Shown: positions 1-7,419, counted from the stretch's first letter. The stretch is 7,419 bases of DNA from Pediococcus sp. (GCA_022712335.1 JALAGR010000159.1:1-7419), one strand, 5' to 3'. Notes: generated by a model from the sequence alone, not told the origin. A program made the numbers and translations.

Positions 1-1639
1 CATGTTCAACAACTACGAGAGTATTACCCAAATCACGCATCTTTTTAAGCGAACTAATCAAACGGTTATTATCACGTTGATGCAATCCAATCGAAGGTTC
101 ATCTAAAATATAAAGCACTCCGGAAAGGTTAGAACCAATTTGAGTTGCCAAACGAATCCGCTGAGCTTCTCCACCAGAAAGGGTTCGTGCTGAACGACTT
201 AATGTTAGATACTCTAACCCAACATTACGTAGGAAGTTTAACCGATCTTTGATTTCTTTTAAAATTGGTGTGGCAACTGCTGTATCTTGTTCTGAAAAAC
301 TTAGATTACTAAAAAAGTCCAGCCCACTATCAATTGGAAATGCTGATACTTCAGCAATATGCTTGCCATCGATTTTTACAGATAATGCTTCACGGTTCAA
401 ACGGTATCCATGACAAGTTTGACACGTTAGTTCACGCATATATGAACGCATTTGGTCACGAGTAAAATCACTATTGGTTTCATGGTAACGGCGATCAATA
501 TTAACGATTACGCCCTCAAAGACGGAATCAACATCCCGTACTCCACCAAAATCATTTTCATAATGAAAGTGGAATTTTTTACCTTTTGAACCATATAAGA
601 CCAGCTCTTGATCTGCTTTAGATAAGTCTTCAAAAGGAGTATCCATATCAATTCCAAAACTTTTAGCAGCTTGTTCCAACAACGTTGGATAATATTGAGA
701 ACTAATTGGATTCCATGGCGCAATTGCACCCTCACGCAAAGTCTTCGATGGATCTGGAATTACTAAATCTGAATCCACCTCAAGTTTAACTCCTAAACCG
801 TCACAGTCAGGACAAGCTCCAAATGGGGCGTTAAATGAGAATAGACGTGGTTCTAATTCCCCAACTGTAAATCCACAAATTGGGCATGAATAATGTTCTG
901 AAAAGAGGATAGGTTCTTCGCCAATTACATCTGCAGTCGCATAACCTTTACTCAAACGTAATGCGGCTTCGAACGAATCAAATAAGCGAGAACGAATTCC
1001 ATCTTTTACAACAACTCGGTCCACCACGATATCAATTGTGTGCACCTTGTTCTTATCTAGTTCCGGAATTTCTTCAACATCCATGGTTTCATCATCAACA
1101 CGAACTCGGACGAACCCTTCGCGTTTGATTTTTTCAAAAACCTTTTTGTGTTGCCCTTTTTTAGCACGGACAATTGGTGAAATAATTTGCACTTTAGAAC
1201 GTTCTGGCAAACTTAAAACTCGATTTACCATTTGCTCAACCGTTTGACTGGTAATCAAAGTCCCATCATTCGGGCAAATGGGTTCCCCTACTCGCGCCCA
1301 TAATAGACGCAAATAATCATTAATTTCGGTAACCGTTCCGACCGTGGAACGGGGATTTTTAGACGTGGTCTTTTGATCAATTGAAATTGCTGGACTTAAT
1401 CCATCAATTGAATCGACATCTGGCTTATCCATTTGTCCTAAGAATTGACGCGCATACGCTGATAAGCTTTCAACGTAACGCCGTTGTCCTTCAGCATAGA
1501 GTGTGTCAAAAGCCAGCGAGCTCTTACCAGATCCAGAAAGACCAGTTACTACCACCAACTTATCACGTGGAATCGTAACATCAATATTTTTTAAATTATG
1601 TGCTCTCGCACCGTGGATAACGATTTTATCATTTGCCAA
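1..1639 (-). CDS. uvrA: UvrA, excinuclease ABC subunit A (N-terminal 546 residues, cut by window edge)
   Basis: This is the damage-sensing ATPase of nucleotide excision repair: a UvrA dimer with UvrB scans DNA, loads UvrB at lesions and leaves. I translated the whole frame and found no stop. It opens [19 protein letters not shown], with the first Walker A (GLSGSGKS) at residues 33-40. The first zinc module has cysteines 252, 255, 276 and 279, and a further CxxC sits at 406-409 (CQTC). The ABC signature LSGGE is at 487-491 and Walker B (YILDEPS) at 510-516, and the read ends in the conserved VVVEH. Family members are about 940-950 residues, so the second ATPase half lies left of base 1. The start is TTG at 1639: AGGAGG lies 9 bases upstream, and the nearby ATG at 1632 is out of frame. 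The gene begins 13 bases after the uvrB stop, so it is probably co-transcribed and translationally coupled. The identification is secure. Confidence 0.98.
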   Translation of the reverse strand, partial: MANDKIVIHGARAHNLKNIDVTIPRDKLVVVTGLSGSGKSSLAFDTLYAEGQRRYVESLSAYARQFLGQMDKPDVDSIDGLSPAISIDQKTTSKNPRSTVGTVTEINDYLRLLWARVGEPICPNDGTLITSQTVEQMVNRVLSLPERSKVQIISPIVRAKKGQHKKVFEKIKREGFVRVRVDDETMDVEEIPELDKNKVHTIDIVVDRVVVKDGIRSRLFDSFEAALRLSKGYATADVIGEEPILFSEHYSCPICGFTVGELEPRLFSFNAPFGACPDCDGLGVKLEVDSDLVIPDPSKTLREGAIAPWNPISSQYYPTLLEQAAKSFGIDMDTPFEDLSKADQELVLYGSKGKKFHFHYENDFGGVRDVDSVFEGVIVNIDRRYHETNSDFTRDQMRSYMRELTCQTCHGYRLNREALSVKIDGKHIAEVSAFPIDSGLDFFSNLSFSEQDTAVATPILKEIKDRLNFLRNVGLEYLTLSRSARTLSGGEAQRIRLATQIGSNLSGVLYILDEPSIGLHQRDNNRLISSLKKMRDLGNTLVVVEH

Positions 1640-1648
1640 AAAGGGAAT

Positions 1649-1654
1649 CCTCCT
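1649..1654 (-). promoter_or_regulatory. uvrA ribosome binding site overlapping the uvrB stop
   Basis: A perfect AGGAGG on the minus strand lies 9 bases before the TTG start of uvrA. Its first two bases are the last two of the uvrB TAG stop codon (1655-1653). This site decides the TTG start, since no in-frame ATG lies nearby, and it suggests that ribosomes finishing uvrB can re-initiate on uvrA. Confidence 0.9.
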
Positions 1655-3656
1655 AACCAATCTGTGCTTTCAATTCTAGAACAGTGTCTCGTAAATTAGC
1701 GGCTTTTTCGAAGTCGAGCTTCTTAGCTGCTGCTCGCATTTGTTCTTCTAAGTTTGCAATCATTTCTTTTTGATCTTTGCTGTCCATGTCGGCAAAATCA
1801 ACATCCAAGAAATCATCTTTTTTACCCTTATCATCAGTTTCATTAGTTGAAGAAATCAATGATCGAATATCTTTCTTGATGGTATGTGGCGTAATACCAT
1901 GCTCTTCGTTGTATGCTTCTTGGATCGCACGACGACGAGCCGTCTCATCAATCGTTTCTTGCATTGATTTTGTCACGTGATCAGCATACATAATAACGTG
2001 TCCATTTTCATTACGAGCAGCACGTCCAGCCACCTGAATCATCGAACGCGTATTACGAAGGAACCCTTCCTTATCAGCATCGAGAATCGCAACTAGCGAT
2101 ACTTCAGGTACGTCGATTCCTTCACGTAGTAAGTTGATTCCGACTAAAACATCGTACTTACCAACTCTTAAATCACGGATAATCCGTGTTCGTTCTAACG
2201 TCTTAATATCACTATGCAAGTATGCGACTTTAATTCCCATATCCTTCAAATAGTCGGTTAAATCTTCCGCCATCTTCTTAGTTAACGTTGTAACAAAAAT
2301 CCGTTCGTCCTTCTCAACTCGTTGGTTAATTTCACCCAATAAGTCATCCATCTGTCCCATGATTGGACGAACTTCAATATTTGGATCCAACAAGCCTGTC
2401 GGACGAATAATTTGTTGAACAACATTATTAGTTCGTTCGTTTTCGTAATCACCTGGCGTAGCTGACATATATACAACTTGATTAATATGTTTTTCAAATT
2501 CTTCAAGCTTAAGAGGACGGTTATCTAATGCACTCGGCAATCTAAATCCGTAATCCACGAGTTGTTGCTTACGTGCACGGTCACCATTGTACATCCCTCG
2601 TACTTGCGGCATCGTTACGTGGGATTCATCAACAACTAATAGGAAATCATCTGGGAAGAAATCTAGCAAAGTATATGGTGGTTCACCTGGTTTTCGCCCA
2701 TCCATATGTCTAGAATAATTTTCAATCCCGTTGGTGTAACCCATTTCCTTTAGCATCTCAAGGTCATACGTCGTTCTTTGACGCAAACGTTGTGCTTCAA
2801 GAAGTTTTCCTTCACCGTCTAGTTCTTCTAACCGAACCTTTAATTCTTCTTCAATTCCTTTGATGGCATGTTCCATTCGTTCATCATTGGTCATAAAATG
2901 GGTCGCTGGGAAAATTGTGATATGATCTCGGTCACCGATAATTTCACCAGTCAAAGCATCCATTTCACGCATGCGGTCAATTTCATCTCCAAAAAATTCC
3001 ACTCGAATCGAATGGGCGTCATTGGCAGCTGGGAAAATCTCAACAACATCCCCATGCACCCGAAAACGGCCACGTTGAAAATCAATGTCATTACGATCGT
3101 ATTGAATATCCACTAGTTCTCTTAAAAGTTTGTTACGATCAATCTCTTGACCTACTCTTAAAGTCAAGGCTTGATCTTGGTATTCACGTGGATCACCCAA
3201 ACCAAAGATACTTGAAACAGAAGCTACTACAATCACATCATTGCGTTCAAGGAGTGAACTCGTAGCTGAATGACGTAATTCATCAATTTCATCATTAATT
3301 GATGAATCTTTTTCGATATACGTGTCACTCGATGGCACATAAGCTTCCGGTTGATAATAATCGTAGTAACTGACAAAATATTCGACCGCGTTGTTAGGGA
3401 AAAACTGCTTGAATTCACCATACAATTGTCCCGCCAGCGTCTTATTATGAGACAAAATCAAAGTCGGTTTATTAACTTTTTTGATTACATTAGAAATCGT
3501 AAAAGTTTTCCCCGTTCCGGTTGCCCCTAATAGAATTTGTTCCTTTTCGCCACTCTCAATTCCTGCCACTAGTTCTTTGATAGCAGTCGGTTGATCACCA
3601 GTTGGCTGGTATTTAGAAACTAATTCAAACTCACGGTTGTTTTCACGTTTAATCAT
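1653..3656 (-). CDS. uvrB: UvrB, excinuclease ABC subunit B (helicase-fold damage verifier)
   Basis: UvrB receives damaged DNA from UvrA, verifies the lesion by threading a strand behind its beta-hairpin, and recruits UvrC for the double incision. From ATG at 3656 it is 667 residues, normal for the family. Visible motifs: Walker A GATGTGKT at 44-51; the tyrosine-rich beta-hairpin from about 96 to 117 ([12 protein letters not shown]); the Walker B box DESH at 343-346; MSATP at 397-401; and helicase motif VI (QVAGRAAR) at 541-548. An acidic, low-complexity linker occupies about 603-625. A C-terminal UVR domain (about 629-663, with [13 protein letters not shown]) is the site that pairs with UvrC. 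A longer reading frame starts at GTG 3674, but that codon has no Shine-Dalgarno, while GGGGGA sits 6 bases before the ATG. The gene lies behind a LexA box and its own promoter, with uvrA 13 bases downstream. Confidence 0.98.
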   Translation of the reverse strand: MIKRENNREFELVSKYQPTGDQPTAIKELVAGIESGEKEQILLGATGTGKTFTISNVIKKVNKPTLILSHNKTLAGQLYGEFKQFFPNNAVEYFVSYYDYYQPEAYVPSSDTYIEKDSSINDEIDELRHSATSSLLERNDVIVVASVSSIFGLGDPREYQDQALTLRVGQEIDRNKLLRELVDIQYDRNDIDFQRGRFRVHGDVVEIFPAANDAHSIRVEFFGDEIDRMREMDALTGEIIGDRDHITIFPATHFMTNDERMEHAIKGIEEELKVRLEELDGEGKLLEAQRLRQRTTYDLEMLKEMGYTNGIENYSRHMDGRKPGEPPYTLLDFFPDDFLLVVDESHVTMPQVRGMYNGDRARKQQLVDYGFRLPSALDNRPLKLEEFEKHINQVVYMSATPGDYENERTNNVVQQIIRPTGLLDPNIEVRPIMGQMDDLLGEINQRVEKDERIFVTTLTKKMAEDLTDYLKDMGIKVAYLHSDIKTLERTRIIRDLRVGKYDVLVGINLLREGIDVPEVSLVAILDADKEGFLRNTRSMIQVAGRAARNENGHVIMYADHVTKSMQETIDETARRRAIQEAYNEEHGITPHTIKKDIRSLISSTNETDDKGKKDDFLDVDFADMDSKDQKEMIANLEEQMRAAAKKLDFEKAANLRDTVLELKAQIG

Positions 3657-3662
3657 TCGTTT

Positions 3663-3668
3663 TCCCCC
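3663..3668 (-). promoter_or_regulatory. uvrB ribosome binding site
   Basis: GGGGGA on the minus strand sits 6 bases before ATG 3656. It would fall inside the coding region if the upstream GTG (3674) were used. That GTG is preceded by TCATTTTGT with no purine-rich element, so this site favours the ATG and a protein six residues shorter than the longest frame. Confidence 0.75.
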
Positions 3669-3677
3669 GTTCACACA

Positions 3678-3721
3678 AAATGACTGAGATTGAACCGATC
3701 GGGATCAGTCCTCAGCCATTT
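3678..3721 (-). promoter_or_regulatory. Stem-loop in the uvrB 5' untranslated leader
   Basis: On the minus strand AAATGGCTGAG (3721-3711) pairs with CTCAGTCATTT (3688-3678), giving an 11-base-pair stem with one G-U wobble and a 22-base loop that contains CCGATCGG. On the plus strand the same position is an A-C mismatch, so the structure is better as RNA of the uvrB transcript. It ends 9 bases before the Shine-Dalgarno. Only four T residues follow (ATTTTGTG), so it is a poor intrinsic terminator for the HD gene. A leader structure affecting mRNA stability or ribosome access fits better, but function is inferred. Confidence 0.55.
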
Positions 3722-3727
3722 CCTCAA

Positions 3728-3733
3728 ATTATA
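3728..3733 (-). promoter_or_regulatory. Possible second -10 element upstream of uvrB
   Basis: A perfect TATAAT on the minus strand lies 72 bases before the uvrB ATG. No convincing -35 hexamer is found 16-18 bases upstream (AAATGT at 17). If used, transcription would start near 3721, at the first base of the leader stem-loop. AT-rich DNA yields such hexamers by chance, so this is tentative. Confidence 0.3.
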
Positions 3734-3756
3734 TTTACTCGAAATTAACTACATTT

Positions 3757-3785
3757 ATTTTATCACACCGAACATACTTTCGCTA
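3757..3785 (-). promoter_or_regulatory. Probable uvrB(A) promoter, extended -10 type
   Basis: On the minus strand TGATAAAAT (3765-3757) is an extended -10 (TG, one base, TAAAAT). The -35 region at 17-base spacing is weak (TAGCGA, 3785-3780), as extended -10 promoters allow. The LexA box lies between the two, as expected for a repressed SOS promoter. The predicted start is near 3750, giving a leader of about 95 bases that includes the stem-loop. The assignment rests mainly on its position relative to the LexA box and uvrB. Confidence 0.6.
3769..3782 (-). promoter_or_regulatory. LexA (DinR) operator, SOS box of uvrBA
   Basis: The plus-strand sequence is CGAACATACTTTCG, and the minus strand reads CGAAAGTATGTTCG. 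It matches the symmetric Firmicute SOS box CGAAC-N4-GTTCG at nine of the ten fixed positions, and one half-site is perfect. It begins 10 bases past the stop codon of the HD gene and overlaps the spacer of the uvrB promoter. The uvrBA operon is a known LexA target in Bacillus subtilis. I infer that LexA bound here blocks RNA polymerase until RecA-triggered LexA cleavage. Confidence 0.85.
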
Positions 3786-3792
3786 TTTTTAA

Positions 3793-4422
3793 CTACGCGA
3801 TAATTGCCCGACTAATTCGTTCTAGTTTAAGTTGGTCGGTAAACTCTTCATTCAAAAGATCTGGTAGAACGTTGTTCAAGAAATATTCCACACTTGGCAT
3901 TGCTTTGAATTCTACGATTGTACGCAAACTTTCTTTATAGATTTCCGTATAAACATCTTCTGGATTTCCTTTTTGAATTTCACCAAATGATTCGTACAAC
4001 AAATCAATTTTATCGGCAACTGACAGAATCTCTCCTTCAAGTGAATCATCTTTGCCTTCAGAAAGACGTCGTGTATACGATGCTTGAAACTCTTCTGGAA
4101 TTTCATTTTTAATAAAATTGTCCTTCATTGAGTCTTCCACATTAGCCAGCATCGTTCTCAAATCTGGCGTTGCATATTTAACAGGAGTTTTGATATCACC
4201 AATGAAACGTTCATTATAATCGTGATTCAATGATTTTTCATAAAGCGACCGCCAGTTAACCTCATTGCCAGCATTTTCTTCAATGTCACCTAAAAACTGT
4301 GCAATCTCAGCTACTTTAAATGAATGCTCCGCAACTGAGTGTTTTTGATACTTAAAAAATCCAGGTGCTCGATAAATTGTTTCCAAATTACTTAAACTTT
4401 TCAAATATTGATGCATTCCCAT
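3793..4422 (-). CDS. YfbR-like HD-domain hydrolase, probable 5'-deoxynucleotidase
   Basis: A 209-residue soluble protein of the HD metal-dependent phosphohydrolase superfamily, closest in layout to Escherichia coli YfbR (199 residues), which removes phosphate from deoxynucleoside 5'-monophosphates. The metal-site residues are present: H33 in the HSVAEHS segment (28-34), H67-D68 in NHDYNERF, and D137 in SVADKID. The region GDIKTPVKYAT (75-85) strongly resembles GDLPTPVKYFN of YfbR. The conserved arginine is R18 (YRAPG), but the following tryptophan of YfbR is alanine here. No signal peptide or membrane segment is seen. ATG 4422 is preferred because AAGGGGAG lies 7 bases upstream; an in-frame TTG two codons earlier (4428) would be only one base from it. 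The gene stands between pgcA and the uvrBA SOS promoter and has its own promoter. The family is secure; the exact substrate is inferred. Confidence 0.85.
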   Translation of the reverse strand: MGMHQYLKSLSNLETIYRAPGFFKYQKHSVAEHSFKVAEIAQFLGDIEENAGNEVNWRSLYEKSLNHDYNERFIGDIKTPVKYATPDLRTMLANVEDSMKDNFIKNEIPEEFQASYTRRLSEGKDDSLEGEILSVADKIDLLYESFGEIQKGNPEDVYTEIYKESLRTIVEFKAMPSVEYFLNNVLPDLLNEEFTDQLKLERISRAIIA

Positions 4423-4429
4423 GGCCAAA

Positions 4430-4437
4430 CTCCCCTT
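4430..4437 (-). promoter_or_regulatory. Ribosome binding site of the HD-domain gene
   Basis: AAGGGGAG on the minus strand lies 7 bases before ATG 4422 and only one base before the in-frame TTG at 4428. The spacing settles the start on the ATG. Confidence 0.8.
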
Positions 4438-4464
4438 AATCTAATTTAAATTGTTACTAATACT

Positions 4465-4492
4465 ATCATAAAATCGGTACCGATTCACTTAA
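4465..4492 (-). promoter_or_regulatory. Candidate promoter of the HD-domain gene
   Basis: On the minus strand TATGAT (4470-4465, five of six to consensus) is a -10 candidate with TTAAGT (4492-4487, weak) 16 bases upstream. An overlapping alternative -10 is TAGTAT (4465-4460). It sits just downstream of the pgcA terminator-like repeat and about 43 bases before the start codon. A perfect palindrome fills nearly the whole spacer, which suggests control by a repressor or a spacer-binding activator. Confidence 0.5.
4472..4485. promoter_or_regulatory. Perfect 14-base palindrome, candidate operator for the HD-domain gene
   Basis: AATCGGTACCGATT is its own reverse complement over all 14 bases. It lies one base upstream of the proposed -10 and one base downstream of the proposed -35. 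This placement is typical of operators. I do not recognise a regulator with this site: it is neither a LexA box nor a catabolite (cre) site. Function is inferred from symmetry and position. Confidence 0.55.
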
Positions 4493-4500
4493 TTTAGACT

Positions 4501-4573
4501 AAAAAAGTCATGATCTAAGGCAAAAATAGAATACTCAAATTGATTTCTATATTTACTCTTAATCATGACTTTT
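4501..4573 (-). terminator. Long-looped terminator-like inverted repeat after pgcA
   Basis: On the minus strand AAAAGTCATGA (4573-4563) is perfectly matched by TCATGACTTTT (4513-4503), and the T-run continues to 4501 (six T in all). The repeat begins 5 bases after the pgcA stop. The 49-base loop is unusually long, but it contains a second short stem, ATAGAA with TTCTAT, that could bring the arms together. Termination of pgcA here is likely, though less certain than for trxB. Confidence 0.6.
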
Positions 4574-4578
4574 AAAAA

Positions 4579-6303
4579 TTAACCGACTAAATCGTTAATT
4601 GCTTTTTCAAAGGCATCAATTTTACTCAATGCTTCTTTTTCATTTTCACCGACTGTACCAATGTAGAATTTAATTTTTGGTTCTGTTCCAGAAGGACGAA
4701 TTGCAATCCAAGTTCCATCATCTAATGTAAATTTCAGTACATCAGCCTTTGGTAACTTGATTTCTTTCGTTGAACCATCTGCTTCATACTTAGTTTGAGC
4801 AAGGAAATCTTCTGTTTCCAAAACCTTGTATTGATCGAAATGACTTGGACGTTCTTCACGAACTTTTTCCATAATAGCAGCCATCTTGTCTTTACCGTCA
4901 ACTCCTGGAAAATCTTTTGAAATTGTTTTTTCTTCATGATATCCGTAAGTTGCAAATAAGTTTTGAATACCATCATACAATGTTTGTCCTTTACTACGAT
5001 AGTAAGCAGCAATTTCAGCCAAAAGGACAATTCCTTGAATTGCATCTTTATCACGAACAAACGGACGAACAAGGTAACCATAACTTTCTTCAAAACCAAA
5101 CATGAAGGTATGATCACCATTTTCTTCATAATGTTTGATTTGGTCAGCAATGTATTTGAATCCTGTTAAAACATTGATCATTTCAACGTGATGAGCTTCT
5201 GCAATTCGAGTTGCTAATTCACTGGAAACAATCGACTTAACTGCAGCCGCATTGCCTGGTAAATCACCGGCAGCATCATGTGCTGTTAAGATGTATTCCA
5301 ACATAATTGCTGCAATTTGATTACCGCTCAATAACTTGTATTCACCATCTGGCAAGCGTACGGCTGCACCCAATCGATCAGCATCTGGATCAGTCGCAAT
5401 CAATAGATCCGCATTTTGCTTCTTACCCAACTCAATGGCTAAATCAAACGTTTGTGGAAATTCAGGATTAGGGAATGGCGTTGTGATGAATTCTGGGTCA
5501 GCAATCGCTTGCTTAGGAACCATGGTATAGTCCTTAAATCCAGCATTTTCAAGCGCACGTCCACCAACTACTTTTCCTGTTCCATGTAATGGTGAGTAGA
5601 TTAATTTCATATCTGCCCCAAAATGTTCAATTAATTCATGGTTGATCGAAACGGTCTTAACTTCTTCTAGGTACTTAAGATCGAGGTCTTCACCGATAAT
5701 TGTCATTAAGCCTTTAGCTCTCAATTCATTTTGAGTAAGTGCCTTAACACCAAAGATATCCGTTACTTGACGAATGTATTCTGTAATCTTATCTGATTCC
5801 ATTGGTGGCATTTGTCCACCATCTGGACCATAAATTTTGTATCCATTATATTGCTTAGGATTGTGACTAGCTGTAATCATAATTCCAGCGTAAGTATTCA
5901 ACTCACGAACTGTATATGATAATTCTGGAGTTGGACGCATGCTATCAAAAACAAAACTAGGAATACCATGTTCTCCTAAAACACCAGCTGCTTCTAAAGC
6001 AAACTCTTGTGAATGGTAACGTGAATCGAAACTGATTGCTACTCCACGTTTTTTATCGGTGAAGTCCAAAGTATCCATAAAATTAGCTAGACCTTCAGTA
6101 GCTTGACGAACCGTGTAAATGTTCATCCGGTTGATTCCGGGTCCCATTACACCACGCATTCCCGCTGTTCCAAATTCCATAGGTGCATAGAATGCCTCTT
6201 TTAAAGCATCTTTGTCTTCAGCTAAAGTTGATAGTTCTTTCTTTAAATTGAAATCTAAATCTGCATAATCTTGCCATTCTTTGACAGAATCTTCCCAACT
6301 CAT
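4579..6303 (-). CDS. pgcA: Alpha-phosphoglucomutase (phosphohexomutase family)
   Basis: Interconverts glucose 6-phosphate and glucose 1-phosphate in the cytoplasm, feeding UDP-glucose for glycolipids, teichoic acid anchors and exopolysaccharide, and closing the galactose (Leloir) route. The 574-residue length fits the Firmicute PgcA type (Bacillus subtilis PgcA is of similar size). The four family signatures are in order: the catalytic phosphoserine loop TASHNP at 144-149 (Ser146), the magnesium loop DPDADR at 305-310, the sugar-binding loop GFEES at 403-407, and the phosphate-binding loop RPSGTEPK at 536-543. The N-terminal EFGTAGMRG (43-51) is also typical. The start is ATG 6303 with AGGAGG 8 bases upstream. 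It appears to be a single-gene unit, with a terminator behind trxB before it and a terminator-like repeat after it. Phosphomannomutase or phosphopentomutase activity cannot be excluded, but the glucose enzyme is most likely. Confidence 0.95.
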   Translation of the reverse strand: MSWEDSVKEWQDYADLDFNLKKELSTLAEDKDALKEAFYAPMEFGTAGMRGVMGPGINRMNIYTVRQATEGLANFMDTLDFTDKKRGVAISFDSRYHSQEFALEAAGVLGEHGIPSFVFDSMRPTPELSYTVRELNTYAGIMITASHNPKQYNGYKIYGPDGGQMPPMESDKITEYIRQVTDIFGVKALTQNELRAKGLMTIIGEDLDLKYLEEVKTVSINHELIEHFGADMKLIYSPLHGTGKVVGGRALENAGFKDYTMVPKQAIADPEFITTPFPNPEFPQTFDLAIELGKKQNADLLIATDPDADRLGAAVRLPDGEYKLLSGNQIAAIMLEYILTAHDAAGDLPGNAAAVKSIVSSELATRIAEAHHVEMINVLTGFKYIADQIKHYEENGDHTFMFGFEESYGYLVRPFVRDKDAIQGIVLLAEIAAYYRSKGQTLYDGIQNLFATYGYHEEKTISKDFPGVDGKDKMAAIMEKVREERPSHFDQYKVLETEDFLAQTKYEADGSTKEIKLPKADVLKFTLDDGTWIAIRPSGTEPKIKFYIGTVGENEKEALSKIDAFEKAINDLVG

Positions 6304-6311
6304 TCAAAAAT

Positions 6312-6317
6312 CCTCCT
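6312..6317 (-). promoter_or_regulatory. pgcA ribosome binding site
   Basis: AGGAGG on the minus strand lies 8 bases before the ATG at 6303, a consensus site at good spacing, and supports the chosen start. Confidence 0.9.
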
Positions 6318-6341
6318 AGGATGTAACTTATAGTTATTCTT

Positions 6342-6370
6342 ATTATACAATACCCTTGTCAGACCAGAAA
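6342..6370 (-). promoter_or_regulatory. Probable pgcA promoter
   Basis: A perfect -10 TATAAT (6347-6342) lies on the minus strand about 40 bases before the pgcA ATG, in the gap after the trxB terminator. The -35 is poor: TTTCTG (6370-6365) at 17-base spacing or TTCTGG at 16. A CTGACA closer in (9-base spacer) is too near to serve. Position and the perfect -10 support it. Confidence 0.55.
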
Positions 6371-6379
6371 GCGTTTTTT
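6366..6379. promoter_or_regulatory. Weak cre-like (CcpA) site at the pgcA -35
   Basis: AGAAAGCGTTTTTT matches the cre consensus TGWAANCGNTWNCW at all but two fixed positions, keeping the central CG and flanking A and T tracts. It overlaps the proposed -35 of pgcA, where CcpA binding would repress. With two mismatches in AT-rich DNA this may be chance. Confidence 0.25.
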
Positions 6380-6424
6380 CTTATTTAGGTATAGACCATT
6401 TCTTCAACTGAATTTTTTCAAAAT

Positions 6425-6455
6425 AAAAAAGTTGCAGTTTTTACACTACAACTTT
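6425..6455 (-). terminator. Intrinsic terminator of trxB
   Basis: On the minus strand AAAGTTGTAGT (6455-6445) pairs with ACTGCAACTTT (6438-6428) to give an 11-base-pair stem with one U-G wobble and a 6-base loop, followed by an uninterrupted T-run to 6425, then A and four more T. It lies 12 bases after the trxB stop and separates trxB from pgcA. Confidence 0.9.
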
Positions 6456-6467
6456 CAGTAATTCATC

Positions 6468-7418
<951 letters not shown>

Positions 7419-7419
7419 G

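Noticed and set aside
508..735. Minus-strand 75-codon frame inside uvrA
   Set aside because: It is out of frame with uvrA, whose own frame I translated without a stop through this stretch to base 1.
2868..3116. Plus-strand open frame of 82 codons opposite uvrB
   Set aside because: It is antisense to conserved uvrB coding sequence, and the product has no domain I recognise. It is a shadow of codon bias.
3707..3721. Four-codon micro-ORF ATG GCT GAG GAC TGA in the uvrB leader, considered as a leader peptide
   Set aside because: The only purine run before it, GAGG, is two bases from the ATG, too close for initiation. The peptide has no run of regulatory codons, and the ATG lies inside the stem-loop arm.
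3678..3721. The uvrB leader hairpin as a T-box or other known riboswitch
   Set aside because: The leader is too short (about 95 bases at most) and I see no T-box motif, anti-terminator pair or recognised riboswitch core.
4443..4452. AATTTAAATT palindrome upstream of the HD gene
   Set aside because: It is made only of A and T in an AT-rich gap and lies downstream of the proposed promoter. It is expected by chance.
4734..5150. A 138-codon minus-strand open frame inside pgcA
   Set aside because: It lies wholly within pgcA in another frame. Its product is rich in Lys, Met and Leu with no recognisable motif, while the pgcA frame carries all family signatures across the same bases.
6388..6397. 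GGTATAGACC near-palindrome between trxB and pgcA
   Set aside because: The symmetry is imperfect and short, with no clear relation to a promoter element. It is not distinguishable from background.

Overview
The window is a stretch of bacterial chromosome with five protein genes, all on the minus strand, so biological order runs from the right end to the left: trxB, pgcA, an HD-domain nucleotidase-like gene, uvrB, then the first 546 codons of uvrA, which runs off the left edge. The moderately AT-rich composition, purine-rich Shine-Dalgarno sites (AGGAGG, GGAGGA), uvrB-uvrA order, a Bacillus-type LexA box and the character of the proteins point to a low-GC Firmicute. A lactic acid bacterium of the Lactobacillaceae is most likely; I cannot name the genus. 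There is no sign of mobile DNA, RNA genes or CRISPR.

Layout from right to left. trxB (7394-6468) encodes NADPH-thioredoxin reductase and ends in a clear intrinsic terminator (6425-6455). A 164-base gap then holds the pgcA promoter. pgcA (6303-4579) encodes alpha-phosphoglucomutase and is followed at once by a long-looped inverted repeat with a T-run (4501-4573). The next 80 bases hold a promoter whose spacer is filled by a perfect 14-base palindrome; it drives a 209-residue YfbR-like HD hydrolase (4422-3793). Ten bases after that gene's stop lies a LexA (SOS) box, which overlaps a promoter for uvrB. The uvrB leader then carries a stable hairpin just before the ribosome binding site. uvrB (3656-1653) and uvrA (1639 to beyond base 1) are tightly coupled: uvrA starts with TTG, and its Shine-Dalgarno overlaps the uvrB stop codon.

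Functionally these are separate units: redox homeostasis (trxB), sugar-phosphate supply for UDP-glucose and envelope polymers (pgcA), probable deoxynucleotide turnover (HD gene), and nucleotide excision repair under SOS control (uvrBA). No gap between genes exceeds about 165 bases. All genes are intact apart from uvrA, which is cut only by the window edge. I found no undescribed system. The points most worth checking are the regulatory elements around the HD gene and uvrB, and an altered substrate-pocket residue in the HD protein.
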